A DNA stretch of 64,000 nucleotides from an uncultured Fusobacterium sp. (GCF_905200055.1 NZ_CAJKIS010000008.1:1-64000); one strand, 5' to 3'; counted from the first letter of the stretch, positions 52,902-62,559 are shown. A program made the numbers and translations. The notes: generated by a model not told the origin, from the sequence alone.

Positions 52902-55900
52902 ATGAGTAGAAATGAGATAAGAATCAAACCTCAAGATGGTATTTTCAGACAGATGGGAATAGAAAATGTAAGTATTAATGAGATTGTTTTTTATGAAAGA
53001 AACAAGAAGATGAAATTTATGTGTTCTGTTCCTAGTGTCAAAGATCTCAAAGAACTGGATATAATTTATGAAAATATCAAAAAGAATTTTGGAAAAGAGC
53101 TTGAGGTTGACTTTAAAGTAGAATATACAAAAAGTGAGATTATGAGAGAGGAGCTTGTGACAATAGTAGAAAAGGCTATAATCAGATTAAAAGCTAGAAA
53201 TGCTATTTCCAAATCCTTTCTTTATTTTTACAGAATAAGAATTGAGGAAGCTATCATTGATATTGAATTAAATGATAAAACTTCCATTGAGATTCTTCTT
53301 CAATCTAAAATAGATGAGAAACTTGAAAATATTTTAGAAAACTATGGAATATTTAATTTTAAAGTTAAATTTGTTCATGGGGACTTTTCAAAGGAGCTTA
53401 CAGAGGTTGAAGCTCAAAAACAGAAAGAGATGATAACTCTATCAGCTAAGATAGATTCTGAAAATAAAGCTACTGCTGCTAATAAACCACAAAAGGGAAA
53501 TGAGATCTATGTTAAACAAGGTGGTTTCCAAAGACAAAGTTATTCTAGTAACAAAACTAAGGAGATTAAGGGAAATAGTATCTCTTTAACTGAGTTTTTT
53601 GAGCTTTATGAAGATGAATTATGTGTAGTTGAAGGAGAGGTATTCTCTATTGAAAGTAGAGATATTAGAAATGAAAAAATCTTGCTTACAATAAGATTAA
53701 CTGATGAGGTTACTTCTTTGACTTCAAAGGTTTTCTGTGATAAAGATAAGCCTGTGGAAGTATCTGTTGGAGATTTTATAAAGATTAGTGGTAAAAAGCA
53801 AATTGATAGATACTCTGACAATGAAGAGGTAATAATGATAAACTCTATCAATAAGTTAGAGAAAACAAAATCTAAAAAAGAGGATAAGGCAGAAGTTAAA
53901 ATGGTAGAACTTCACACTCACAGTAAGATGAGTGAGATGGTGGGAGTTGAAGATATTGGCGACCTTATAAAACGTGCTATCTCTTATGGACTTAAGGTTA
54001 TGGGTATCACAGATTACTCTGTTGTTCATGCTTTCCCATTTGCATATAAAGCAGCTAAAGGAAAGGATTTTAAAGCTATCCTAGGTTGTGAAATGTATAT
54101 GGTTGATGATACTTTGCCTATGGTAAGAGATTGTAAAACTGGTGCTATTGAAGATACTACCTTTGTTGTTTTCGACTTAGAAACATTTGGACTTAATAGC
54201 CATAAAAATGAGATTATTGAGATAGGTGCTATTAAACTAAAGGGAACTAGAATTATTGATACATTTAGTTCATTTGTTAATCCTAATAAGATTATTCCTA
54301 AAAAAATATCAGAACTTACTCATATAACTCAAGATATGGTGGACAATGCTCCAACCATTGAAGATGTACTGCCTAAATTTTTAGAATTCACCAAAGATGC
54401 TGTAATGGTAGCTCACAACTCAGCTTTTGATATGGGATTTATTAGAAGAGAGGCTAAAAAATATCTGGGAATAGATTATAAACCTGCTGTAATAGATACT
54501 TTACAAATGGCAAGAGATCTATATCCAGATTTAAAAGGATACAATCTTGATAGATTAAATAAAACTTTTAAACTTTCTCTTGAAAATCATCATAGAGCTA
54601 TTGATGATGCTCAATCAACAGCCAAGCTTTTCATTATGTTTTTAGAGAAATATATTGAAAATGGAGTAGTTAATGTTGAGGATATGAATGGAGCTTTTCC
54701 TTTAAATATTCAAAAACAAGCTACTAGAAATATTGTAGTAATTGCTAAAAATTTAACTGGATTACAAAATCTATATAGATTAGTTTCTGAATCACATATT
54801 GATTATTATGGAAGTAAAAAACCAAGAGTTCTTAAAAGTCGTGTAGATAAATTAAGAGATGGATTAATAGTTGGAAGTTCTTTAACTAGTCATTTCTCAA
54901 ATGATGGAGAATTAGCTGAATACTATATGAGATATGATCTTGAAAATGTAGAAAAAAATATAGATTTCTATGACTATATAGAACTTTTACCTAGAGCTAC
55001 CTATGCTGAACTTTATGAAGAAGATGGAACAGGAACAATATCATCTTTTGAGCAGATTGAGGATATGAATAGATATTTCTACAATCTTGCTAAAGAGAGA
55101 GGAAAATTAATAACTGCCAGTTCAAATGTTCACTATAATAATGAGGAAGATTATAAGATAAGAAGTATTCTTCTTTACGGTAGTGGAAATGTATTTAGAG
55201 AAAATCAATATAAAACAGATAATAAATTTTACTTTAGAACAACTGATGAAATGTTAGATGAGTTTAGTTATTTAGGAGAAGAGGTAGCTAATGAGATAGT
55301 TGTTAAAAATACCAATACTATAGCTGATATGGTTGAGGTAATTAAGCCAGTACCTGATGGTTTCTATCCACCTAAAATTGATAATGCAGAGAATATAGTT
55401 AAAGAGATGACATATGAAAAAGCATATCGTATCTATGGAAATCCACTTCCAGAGATTGTTAAAGCTAGACTTGAAAGAGAGCTAGGAGCAATTATAGGAA
55501 ATGGATTCTCAGTACTTTATTTATCAGCACAAAAACTTGTTAAAAAATCTCTAGATAGTGGATATCTAGTAGGTTCGAGGGGATCGGTAGGTTCATCTTT
55601 AGTTGCATTTATGATGGGAATTACAGAAGTTAATGCTCTTTATCCTCACTACATCTGTACTAACCCTGAATGTAAAAATTCAGAGTTTATAGAGAGAGAA
55701 GGGGTAGGTATCGACTTACCTGAGAAGATTTGTCCTAAGTGTGGACAACCATATAAACGTGATGGATACTCAATACCATTTGAAGTATTTATGGGATTTA
55801 ATGGAGAAAAAGTACCTGATATTGACCTTAACTTCTCTGGAGAGTATCAATCGGAAATTCACAGATATTGTGAGCAACTTTTTGGTAAAGAGAATGTATT

Positions 55901-57245
55901 TAAAGCTGGAACAATATCAACTTTAGCAGAGAAAAATGCTGAAGGTTATGTAAAAAAATATTTTGAAGATCATGAATTAAAGAATAATAGAGCTGAAATT
56001 ATAAGACTAGCTAAAAAAGTTGAGGGAGCAAAGAAAACTACTGGACAGCACCCTGGAGGAATGGTTGTTGTACCTCGTGATCACAATATATATGAGTTTT
56101 GTCCTGTGCAAAAGCCTGCAAACGATATAACAAATGACTCTATCACAACTCACTTTGATTATCATGTTATGGACGAACAGCTTGTAAAACTTGATATACT
56201 TGGACATGACGACCCTACTACAATAAAGATGCTACAAGAGTATACAGGAGTAGATATTTACTCTATACCTATTGCAGATCCTGAAACTCTGAAAATATTC
56301 TCTAGTACTGAATCATTGGGAATCACTCCTGAAGATATAAATTCAGTTGTAGGAACTTTCGGAGTGCCAGAGTTTGGAACACCATTTGTTAGACAGATGT
56401 TAATTGATACAATGCCAAAAACATTTGCTGAGCTTGTAAGAATTTCAGGACTTTCACATGGTACAGATGTGTGGTTAAACAACGCTCAAGAGTTTATTAG
56501 ACAAAAGAAAGCAACTCTGTCACAAGTTATTACAGTACGTGATGACATTATGAACTATCTGATTGACCAAGGTATTGAAAAAGGAACCGCATTTAAAATA
56601 ATGGAGTTTGTAAGAAAGGGAAGACCATCAAAAGATCCTGAAGGTTGGCAAAAATTCTCTGATCTTATGAAAGAGCATAATGTTGCTGAATGGTATATAG
56701 AATCATGTAGAAGAATAAAATATATGTTCCCTAAGGGACATGCTGTTGCTTATGTTATGATGGCAATGAGAATAGCTTACTTTAAAGTTCATTATCCACT
56801 TGCTTTCTATGCTGCATATCTTTCAAGAAAGGCTGAAGACTTTGATTTTGATATTATGGGAAATCCTGAAAGTGCTAAAAATCATCTTGAAGTACTTTCA
56901 AAAGAACCTAAGCTAGATGTTAAGAAAAAAGCTGAAATGGCTATTTGTGAGATTATAGTTGAAATGTATGCAAGAGGATTCCATTTCCTACCTATTGATA
57001 TTTATAAATCAGGAGGAACTAAGTTTATAATTGAAGATGGCAAGATAAGAATACCATTAATCGGGCTTAGCGGACTTGGAGGAGCTGTAATTGATAATAT
57101 TTTAAAAGAGAGAGAATTAGATAAATTTTTATCTTATGAGGATCTGAAAAGAAGAACTAAAGTATCTCAAACAATAGTAGAAAAATTAAAATCTATAAAT
57201 GCAGTAGATTCTTTAAGTGAGACAAATCAGATCTCATTGTTTTAG
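52902..57245 (+). CDS. polC: DNA polymerase III alpha subunit, PolC type
   Basis: A 1447-residue replicative polymerase. Order of domains: N-terminal domains and OB fold (about 230-325), PHP domain (MVELHTHSKMSEMVGVEDIG) interrupted by the DnaQ-like 3'-5' exonuclease (FVVFDLETFGLNSHKNEIIE at about 424; HRAIDDAQSTAKLF), PHP second half, then the polymerase. A zinc motif of CTNPEC and CPKCG is visible, with catalytic PDIDLNFSGEYQ and a C-terminal helix-hairpin-helix/beta-binding part ending NQISLF, a clamp-binding-like tail. GGAGG precedes ATG. Confidence 0.97.
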   Translation: MSRNEIRIKPQDGIFRQMGIENVSINEIVFYERNKKMKFMCSVPSVKDLKELDIIYENIKKNFGKELEVDFKVEYTKSEIMREELVTIVEKAIIRLKARNAISKSFLYFYRIRIEEAIIDIELNDKTSIEILLQSKIDEKLENILENYGIFNFKVKFVHGDFSKELTEVEAQKQKEMITLSAKIDSENKATAANKPQKGNEIYVKQGGFQRQSYSSNKTKEIKGNSISLTEFFELYEDELCVVEGEVFSIESRDIRNEKILLTIRLTDEVTSLTSKVFCDKDKPVEVSVGDFIKISGKKQIDRYSDNEEVIMINSINKLEKTKSKKEDKAEVKMVELHTHSKMSEMVGVEDIGDLIKRAISYGLKVMGITDYSVVHAFPFAYKAAKGKDFKAILGCEMYMVDDTLPMVRDCKTGAIEDTTFVVFDLETFGLNSHKNEIIEIGAIKLKGTRIIDTFSSFVNPNKIIPKKISELTHITQDMVDNAPTIEDVLPKFLEFTKDAVMVAHNSAFDMGFIRREAKKYLGIDYKPAVIDTLQMARDLYPDLKGYNLDRLNKTFKLSLENHHRAIDDAQSTAKLFIMFLEKYIENGVVNVEDMNGAFPLNIQKQATRNIVVIAKNLTGLQNLYRLVSESHIDYYGSKKPRVLKSRVDKLRDGLIVGSSLTSHFSNDGELAEYYMRYDLENVEKNIDFYDYIELLPRATYAELYEEDGTGTISSFEQIEDMNRYFYNLAKERGKLITASSNVHYNNEEDYKIRSILLYGSGNVFRENQYKTDNKFYFRTTDEMLDEFSYLGEEVANEIVVKNTNTIADMVEVIKPVPDGFYPPKIDNAENIVKEMTYEKAYRIYGNPLPEIVKARLERELGAIIGNGFSVLYLSAQKLVKKSLDSGYLVGSRGSVGSSLVAFMMGITEVNALYPHYICTNPECKNSEFIEREGVGIDLPEKICPKCGQPYKRDGYSIPFEVFMGFNGEKVPDIDLNFSGEYQSEIHRYCEQLFGKENVFKAGTISTLAEKNAEGYVKKYFEDHELKNNRAEIIRLAKKVEGAKKTTGQHPGGMVVVPRDHNIYEFCPVQKPANDITNDSITTHFDYHVMDEQLVKLDILGHDDPTTIKMLQEYTGVDIYSIPIADPETLKIFSSTESLGITPEDINSVVGTFGVPEFGTPFVRQMLIDTMPKTFAELVRISGLSHGTDVWLNNAQEFIRQKKATLSQVITVRDDIMNYLIDQGIEKGTAFKIMEFVRKGRPSKDPEGWQKFSDLMKEHNVAEWYIESCRRIKYMFPKGHAVAYVMMAMRIAYFKVHYPLAFYAAYLSRKAEDFDFDIMGNPESAKNHLEVLSKEPKLDVKKKAEMAICEIIVEMYARGFHFLPIDIYKSGGTKFIIEDGKIRIPLIGLSGLGGAVIDNILKERELDKFLSYEDLKRRTKVSQTIVEKLKSINAVDSLSETNQISLF

Positions 57246-57253
57246 GAGGGAAA

Positions 57254-58171
57254 ATGTTAACTGAGAAAAAAGAGACAATGGGAGCTCTTTTAGTGTGTCT
57301 TGCTGCGACTTTATGGGGATTTGACTCAATTGTCTTAACCCCAAACCTTTTTAAATTAAGTGTACCTTATGTTGTGTTTATGGTGCATTTACTTCCTTTT
57401 GTGGGAATGACTCTACTTTTTGGAAAGGAAGAGTTAAAAAATATAAAGAAATTAGATGGAAAAGATCTGACTTATTTCTTTTTAGTAGCTCTATTTGGAG
57501 GGAGTCTGGGAACACTTTCAATAGTAAAAGCTCTATTTTTAGTAAACTTTGATCATTTGACAGTAGTTACACTACTTCAAAAACTACAACCTGTATTTGC
57601 TGTAATTCTTGCTTGGATAGTTTTAAAAGAAAAGATTACAAAACAATTTGTTTTTTGGGCTATCTTAGCCTTAATTGGAGGATATTTTCTTACTTTTGAA
57701 TTTAACACTCCTCAAATGGCATACAATGGAAATATGCTTTTAGCTTGTGGATACTCTCTATTAGCTGCTTTTTCTTTTGGAAGTGCAACAGTTTTTGGAA
57801 AGAGAATATTGAAAAATGCCTCTTTTAGAACTGCACTGTATTTAAGATATAGTTTTACAACTTTAATTATGTTTGTAATAAATATATTTAGTGGAACTTT
57901 AGCAAATATTCACACTACACAGCCTTTCCATTGGTTTATATTTATTGTAATAGGGCTTACAAGTGGAAGTGGTGCTATTCTTCTTTACTATAAAGGACTT
58001 AGATATATTCCAGCTAATGTAGCAACAATATGTGAGCTTTGTTTCCCAGTTTCAAGTATACTTTTTGACTTTATCTTCAATGGTAAATTTTTATCTGGAA
58101 TTCAAGTAGTAAGCACTATTGTGATGTTATTTTCTATATATAAAATTACTCAAAGTCAACGGAATAATTAA
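57254..58171 (+). CDS. EamA family (DMT superfamily) transporter
   Basis: This 305-residue protein has ten hydrophobic helices arranged as two EamA repeats: GALLVCLAATLWGFDSIVLTP in the first and ACGYSLLAAFSFGSATVFGKR in the second. The repeat ends LQPVFAVILAWIVLKEKIT and CFPVSSILFDFIFNGKFLS are typical. It presumably exports a small metabolite; substrate unknown. It begins 8 bp after polC, with GGAGGG in the gap, so it is co-transcribed. Confidence 0.9.
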   Translation: MLTEKKETMGALLVCLAATLWGFDSIVLTPNLFKLSVPYVVFMVHLLPFVGMTLLFGKEELKNIKKLDGKDLTYFFLVALFGGSLGTLSIVKALFLVNFDHLTVVTLLQKLQPVFAVILAWIVLKEKITKQFVFWAILALIGGYFLTFEFNTPQMAYNGNMLLACGYSLLAAFSFGSATVFGKRILKNASFRTALYLRYSFTTLIMFVINIFSGTLANIHTTQPFHWFIFIVIGLTSGSGAILLYYKGLRYIPANVATICELCFPVSSILFDFIFNGKFLSGIQVVSTIVMLFSIYKITQSQRNN

Positions 58172-58196
58172 AATTTTAAAACATTAGTAAAATACA

Positions 58197-58225
58197 TTGT
58201 AAATTTTTTAAAGTTATGGTATAAA
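58197..58225 (+). promoter_or_regulatory. Probable promoter of the HU gene
   Basis: TTGTAA (58197-58202) and TATAAA (58220-58225) have 17-bp spacing, about 35 bp before the HU start. Confidence 0.6.
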
Positions 58226-58258
58226 GGATATAACGTGTATTTTTAAGGAGGCTTTAAA

Positions 58259-58537
58259 ATGACTAAAAAAGAATTTGTTGATTTATATTTTGAAAAGGGA
58301 GAATTTGCAACTAAAGCTGATGCTGAAAGAAAAGCTGCTGCATTTCTTGCTGTATTAGAAGAAGGATTAGTAAAAGGAGAAGAAATTACTTTCTTAGGAT
58401 TTGGAAAATTCGAAGTTACTGAAAGAGCTGCTAGAACTTGTAGAAATCCTCAAACTGGTGAAGAAATGACAGTTGAAGCTAAAAAAGTTGTTAAATTCAA
58501 ACCTGGAAAAGGATTATCTGAAGCTGTAAACAAATAA
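58259..58537 (+). CDS. HU family DNA-binding protein
   Basis: This 92-residue histone-like protein (MTKKEFVDLYFEKGEFATKA, EEITFLGFGKFEVTERAART, CRNPQTGEEMTVEAKKVVKF) keeps the HU signature GFGKFEVTERAART with RNPQTG at the arm, unlike the divergent paralogue at 7.3 kb. It binds and bends DNA non-specifically. Own promoter and terminator; AAGGAGG precedes ATG. Confidence 0.95.
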   Translation: MTKKEFVDLYFEKGEFATKADAERKAAAFLAVLEEGLVKGEEITFLGFGKFEVTERAARTCRNPQTGEEMTVEAKKVVKFKPGKGLSEAVNK

Positions 58538-58545
58538 TAAAAGTT

Positions 58546-58578
58546 AAGGCTATTACAATATTGTAATGGCCTTTTTTT
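58546..58578 (+). terminator. Terminator of the HU gene
   Basis: AAGGC-ATTACAATATTGTAAT-GCCTT with one mismatch is followed by seven T, 9 bp after the stop codon. Confidence 0.92.
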
Positions 58579-58800
58579 ATGTCAAAATTTCTTTTCTTCT
58601 TATATTATTTTAAACTTTTCTCTAGCTAAGTTATAATAATTTTTATACTTTCATTTCAAAAATATATTCCTTTATTTTTGTTTTATTATAAATTTAAAAT
58701 CCCACTCAAACTATCAAATAAAAAAAGAGTTTGTTTTTTTATTTGCTTTTTATTAAAAATAAAGTATAACTATATTATAAAAATAATACTGGAGGAAATA

Positions 58801-59889
58801 ATGCTAGAAGCAATAGAAAAAAAATTAGGAAAAATTCACTTACTTTATGAAAATATTTGTTTTCCTGATATTAATTTAACTTTTGACATATATTGGATAG
58901 AAGCAACTGAAAAAAAACCTTTTATAACTTTGATAACTGTTGGAATGAGTTCAAAACCAATGAATATATCTGATGAAACTAAAGCTTATTGTGAACTTAT
59001 GATCTTATTACCTTTAAATTTTGATTTAGATAATAAAGAAAATAGATGGGTAGTTACTGAATTAATAAATAGAGCTTACTATCCTTTTATCTATTTTAAC
59101 TATTATTATAATGGTTGTATTGAAAATAATTTTATGCCATTTTCTGAAAATATAGATTTTAGTGGTTTTTTATTACTCTCTCCTGAAGGAAAAAATATCA
59201 AATTTCTTAACAAAGTTATAAATCTTTACCAATTAATTCCAATATATGAAGAGGAATATAATTATATACTAAAAAATGGTTTTAATAATTTTAAAAAATT
59301 TCTTGAAAAAGAAAAAATAAATCTCTCCCCAGTCGTTGATATTTCAAGAAAAAGAATGATATTTTACACAAGTGAAGATCTACAATATAAATATCAATGT
59401 ATAGATTGTGATAAATGGCATCTACTAAGCTTTGAAAATAAAGAACTTAATGTGGATAAAATAAATGTTTATAATCATATGGCTATTTATCTTAGATGGG
59501 CTTTAGAAAATGATTTACTGAATCACTATTTTTTAGTAAAATATGCAAGAGAATTAAAAGAAAGTAAACAAGATAATACTAATCTCAAATGTGATTTAAG
59601 ATATCTTTTAAAAGATAAATTAAATGGAATTTTAAAATTAACTTATTTTAATGAAATAGGAATACAGTTTTCAAAATATTTTTATTACTATGAAAATTGT
59701 AGTTGTGATGATAATTTTTACCCTATTGTTATAGAAAATTATGTAAAAAAAATTTTAGGAGAAAAAAATTATTATTCTGAAGAACTAAAAAGAGAAGCTC
59801 TTTTATTTATAGAATTTAATGAAAAATATTATCAAGATATTAAAAAAATTATTGATAAAAAATTTAAAGAGTGGAGAAAAAATAATTAA
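58801..59889 (+). CDS. SUFU domain protein, likely immunity protein
   Basis: The start is ATG 58801, seven bases after GGAGG; 362 residues. Residues about 25-190 match the suppressor-of-fused-like domain: FITLITVGMSSKPMNI, AYCELMILLPLNF, FSGFLLLSPEG and LIPIYEEEYNYILKNGF. The C-terminal half (YNHMAIYLRWALENDLLNHY, then GIQFSKYFYYYE and ALLFIEFNEKYYQDIKK) matches a partner domain often fused to it. In bacteria SUFU proteins are mostly immunity proteins of polymorphic toxins. No toxin gene adjoins, so it may be an orphan immunity gene. Confidence 0.75.
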   Translation: MLEAIEKKLGKIHLLYENICFPDINLTFDIYWIEATEKKPFITLITVGMSSKPMNISDETKAYCELMILLPLNFDLDNKENRWVVTELINRAYYPFIYFNYYYNGCIENNFMPFSENIDFSGFLLLSPEGKNIKFLNKVINLYQLIPIYEEEYNYILKNGFNNFKKFLEKEKINLSPVVDISRKRMIFYTSEDLQYKYQCIDCDKWHLLSFENKELNVDKINVYNHMAIYLRWALENDLLNHYFLVKYARELKESKQDNTNLKCDLRYLLKDKLNGILKLTYFNEIGIQFSKYFYYYENCSCDDNFYPIVIENYVKKILGEKNYYSEELKREALLFIEFNEKYYQDIKKIIDKKFKEWRKNN

Positions 59890-60010
59890 CTTTTATGTTT
59901 CTCTACTCTATTTATTTAATTAAAATTATTAGTATTTTTTAATTTTTACAAAAATATTCAATATATGTTTAAAATAAATAAAACTTTAATCAACTTTTTA
60001 CTTTTTATAG

Positions 60011-60039
60011 TTGTCTTTTCTTGGAAAACATTGTAATAT
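60011..60039 (+). promoter_or_regulatory. Probable promoter of the DUF1275 gene
   Basis: TTGTCT (60011-60016) and TAATAT (60034-60039) have 17-bp spacing about 50 bp before the start. The rest of 59890-60087 is AT-rich without further signals. Confidence 0.55.
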
Positions 60040-60087
60040 TATATATAGAGTATAAAGAAAATTAATAATTATTGGGGTTGATTTATC

Positions 60088-60771
60088 ATGAAAGTTTTAA
60101 ATAAAATGTTGCTAAACTGGATTTATATGCTCTGCTTCTTAGGAGGATATATAAATGCTATTTCTATTGTAAAATATTCCTATACTGTTTCACATTTTAC
60201 AGGTCATATTTCAAAAGCTGCAATTAATATGATTAGTGGAAATTTCTTAGAAGTGTTAAAAATTATCTCTATAGTTTTTGCCTTTATAATAGGAACAACA
60301 ATATCTGGATATCTAGTTGAAGGTAGGGAATTTAACTTAAAAAGAAGATATGGTTATGCCTCTGTAATATTAGGATTAGGTCTTATGTTAATGTATACTT
60401 TTGCTTATGATACTATTCTTTTCTTCTACTACCTTCCCTTTATGATTGGAGTAGAGAATGGACTTTTTGTTTCATATAAAGGAGTTGTAGTTAGAACTTC
60501 TCATATTACTGGAAGTTTAACAGATGCTGGAGTGTATATAGGACACTATTTAAAAGGAAAAAAAGAAGATAAATGGAAAATATATTTTTGTGTCTTCACT
60601 ATTGTTTCTTTTATGCTTGGAGGTTTCTTTGGAATAGAAGCTTATAATATATTTCATAAAGAAGCTTTTTTAGTAGCTTCTTTTGGATATCTTTTAGTGG
60701 GGCTAGAATATTTTATTATAAGACAAAGATATAGAAAAATTGCTGAATATCCTGATTCAAAATTATATTAA
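60088..60771 (+). CDS. DUF1275 (YoaK) family membrane protein
   Basis: This 227-residue protein with six hydrophobic helices has CFLGGYINAISIVKYSYTVS, then HFTGHISKAAINMISGNF and VVRTSHITGSLTDAGVYIGHYL, the paired TGH/TGS motifs of YoaK/DUF1275. Function in the family is undefined. ATG after GGGG-rich SD; the next small gene follows by 22 bp. Confidence 0.88.
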   Translation: MKVLNKMLLNWIYMLCFLGGYINAISIVKYSYTVSHFTGHISKAAINMISGNFLEVLKIISIVFAFIIGTTISGYLVEGREFNLKRRYGYASVILGLGLMLMYTFAYDTILFFYYLPFMIGVENGLFVSYKGVVVRTSHITGSLTDAGVYIGHYLKGKKEDKWKIYFCVFTIVSFMLGGFFGIEAYNIFHKEAFLVASFGYLLVGLEYFIIRQRYRKIAEYPDSKLY

Positions 60772-60793
60772 TCAAAAAGGAGTATAAAAAATT

Positions 60794-60988
60794 ATGGAAA
60801 AATATGTTGTTACAAAAAGTGAAAAAGAAAGTTATCTAGAAAAATTCCCAGTTCTTCAATGTGAACATGCTTTTGGAATTGATTACGATGATTATATATC
60901 AATAAAGTGTAAAAAAATTATGGGAACTTGCACATATAGAAATAGTTTAAAAACTGAATTTATGAACTGTAAATTTTTAAAAAAATAA
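60794..60988 (+). CDS. Small cysteine-containing hypothetical protein
   Basis: A 64-residue protein with four cysteines: VLQCEHAFGID, SIKCKKIMGTCTYR, FMNCKFLKK. The spacing could suit a metal site, but no family is recognised. AAGGAG is about 11 bases before ATG. It probably shares the DUF1275 transcript. Confidence 0.6.
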   Translation: MEKYVVTKSEKESYLEKFPVLQCEHAFGIDYDDYISIKCKKIMGTCTYRNSLKTEFMNCKFLKK

Positions 60989-61004
60989 AAATTTAAAAAA
61001 ATAC

Positions 61005-61033
61005 TTGATTTTTTCTTCAAATAGAAGTATACT
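61005..61033 (+). promoter_or_regulatory. Promoter of a tiny gene
   Basis: TTGATT (61005-61010) and TATACT (61028-61033) with 17-bp spacing precede a strong SD and a 52-codon frame. Transcription would start near 61040. Confidence 0.75.
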
Positions 61034-61073
61034 CAACACAAGATAAAAATTAAATTAAAAGGAGGTTGAATAT

Positions 61074-61229
61074 ATGTTATTACTACTTAACTTATTATTA
61101 CTGTTATCACTACTGCTCTTCATGCTTAAAACTGAATACAGAAATAATATTGTTAGGGTATGGAATAATTATATTCTTCGTCTTTTATCTGAATACAGTT
61201 CAAAAAAAGCTAATTTTAGCTATTTTTAG
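61074..61229 (+). CDS. Tiny Leu-rich hydrophobic peptide, possibly frameshifted
   Basis: ATG 61074 is eight bases after AAAGGAGG and gives 51 residues. The first 17 are almost all Leu (MLLLLNLLLLLSLLLFML), a membrane helix, followed by a polar tail (KTEYRNNIVRVWNNY). In the +1 frame downstream a second hydrophobic segment (ILLGYGIIIFFVFYL, then LILAIFSIGLFVL) stays open to 61281. A one-base change near 61120-61130 would join both into a two-helix protein. It could therefore be a small membrane protein, a type I toxin-like peptide or a frameshifted gene. Confidence 0.5.
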   Translation: MLLLLNLLLLLSLLLFMLKTEYRNNIVRVWNNYILRLLSEYSSKKANFSYF

Positions 61230-61288
61230 TATAGGTTTATTTGTGTTATCTAAAAATAGGAGAATTAGTTTATTTGAGTAATAGTTTG

Positions 61289-61325
61289 ATTGATAGGCAA
61301 CCTTAACAGGTTGTCTTTTTTTTAT
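61289..61325 (+). terminator. Terminator of the tiny gene
   Basis: AGGCAACC-TTAACA-GGTTGTCT is followed by seven or more T. With the promoter at 61005 it delimits a transcript of about 280 bases. Confidence 0.9.
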
Positions 61326-61364
61326 AAAAAAATAAATGTAAATAACAATTAAGGGGGAATAATT

Positions 61365-62498
61365 ATGAAAAAGATTAATATGTTTGTTGTTGGAGCTATG
61401 ATGTTAATAGGTGGTTGTGGTAAGTCTGGAGAGGTGGCTAAGCCTGAAACTATAAAAATTGGAGGAATGGCACCATTAACAGGAGCTTTAGCAATTTATG
61501 GGGTTACAACTACTAATGGAGCAGAACTTGCAGTTAAAGAGATAAATGAAAATGGTGGAATTTTGGGTAAAAAAATAGAGTATATAATGCTTGATACTAA
61601 GGGAGATTCTACTGAAGCTGTTATGGCATACAATAAATTAGTTGATGAAAAGGTAGCAGGAATAATCGGGGAGGTCACTTCAAAGCCTACTTTAGCAGTA
61701 GCAGAGGTTGCTGTTCAAGATAACATGCCTTTAATTACGCCTACTGGAACTCAAGTGGATATTACAGAAGCTGGACCTAATGTATTTAGAGTTTGTTTTA
61801 CTAATCCATACCAAGGAAAAGTTTTAGCAATCACTTCTAAAGAAAGATTAGGAGCAGATACAGTAGCTGTTATGTTAAATAACTCCAGTGACTACTCTGA
61901 TGGAATAACTAAAGCATTTATTGAAGAATCTGAAAAATTAGGTATGAAAGTTATGGGAGTAGAAGGATATTCAGATGGAGACAAAGATTTTAGACCTCAA
62001 CTTACTAAATTGGCAGCTATGAATCCTGATGTTGTTCTTATTCCTGAGTACTATGAACAAGCAGCTTTAATCGCTACACAAGCTAGAGAAGTTGGAGTTA
62101 AATCAATATTTGTAGGTTCTGATGGTTGGGACGGAATAGCTAAAACTCTTGATAAAAGTTCTTATTCTGCAATAGAAAATTCATATTTCACTAATCACTT
62201 CTCAATGGAAGATCAATCTGAAAAGATTCAAAATTTCTTAAAAGATTATAGAGAAACATATAAAGAAGACCCATCTGCTTTCTCTGCATTAGGATATGAT
62301 GCTATTTACATGATGAAATCTGCTATTGAAAAAGCTGGAACTACTGATAAACAAAAAGTTGTAGATGCTTTAAAAGGAATTGAATATGATGGTATAACTG
62401 GATATTTAACTTTTGATGATCATAATAATCCTGTAAAAGCAGTTACTGTTTTAAAAATAGAAAATGGTAAATATATTTTTGATTCTAAAGTTAAATAG
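61365..62498 (+). CDS. Branched-chain amino-acid type ABC substrate-binding lipoprotein
   Basis: A 377-residue periplasmic binding protein of the LivJ/Peripla_BP_6 family. A lipoprotein signal (MKKINMFVVGAMMLIGGCGK, cysteine at about 19) is followed by IKIGGMAPLTGALAIYGVTT, GGILGKKIEYIMLDTKGDS and VVLIPEYYEQAALIATQARE. It should bind branched-chain amino acids or related ligands at the outer face of the inner membrane. No permease or ATPase genes (livHMGF) adjoin, so it depends on components elsewhere. ATG after AAGGGGG. Confidence 0.92.
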   Translation: MKKINMFVVGAMMLIGGCGKSGEVAKPETIKIGGMAPLTGALAIYGVTTTNGAELAVKEINENGGILGKKIEYIMLDTKGDSTEAVMAYNKLVDEKVAGIIGEVTSKPTLAVAEVAVQDNMPLITPTGTQVDITEAGPNVFRVCFTNPYQGKVLAITSKERLGADTVAVMLNNSSDYSDGITKAFIEESEKLGMKVMGVEGYSDGDKDFRPQLTKLAAMNPDVVLIPEYYEQAALIATQAREVGVKSIFVGSDGWDGIAKTLDKSSYSAIENSYFTNHFSMEDQSEKIQNFLKDYRETYKEDPSAFSALGYDAIYMMKSAIEKAGTTDKQKVVDALKGIEYDGITGYLTFDDHNNPVKAVTVLKIENGKYIFDSKVK

Positions 62499-62559
62499 AG
62501 TTTAAACATAAAAAGGCAAATAATATAGTTAAACTTTACTATTTTTGAAGCACTAAAAA

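Noticed and set aside
53606..56482. Antisense open frames within polC
   Set aside because: The polC frame is continuous with all domains; the antisense frames lack SD and family resemblance.
61066..61281. Protein read from TTG 61066 in the region of the tiny gene
   Set aside because: The TTG lies directly on the SD, so initiation there is implausible; ATG 61074 in another frame has correct spacing. The downstream part of this frame is mentioned only as a possible frameshifted half.
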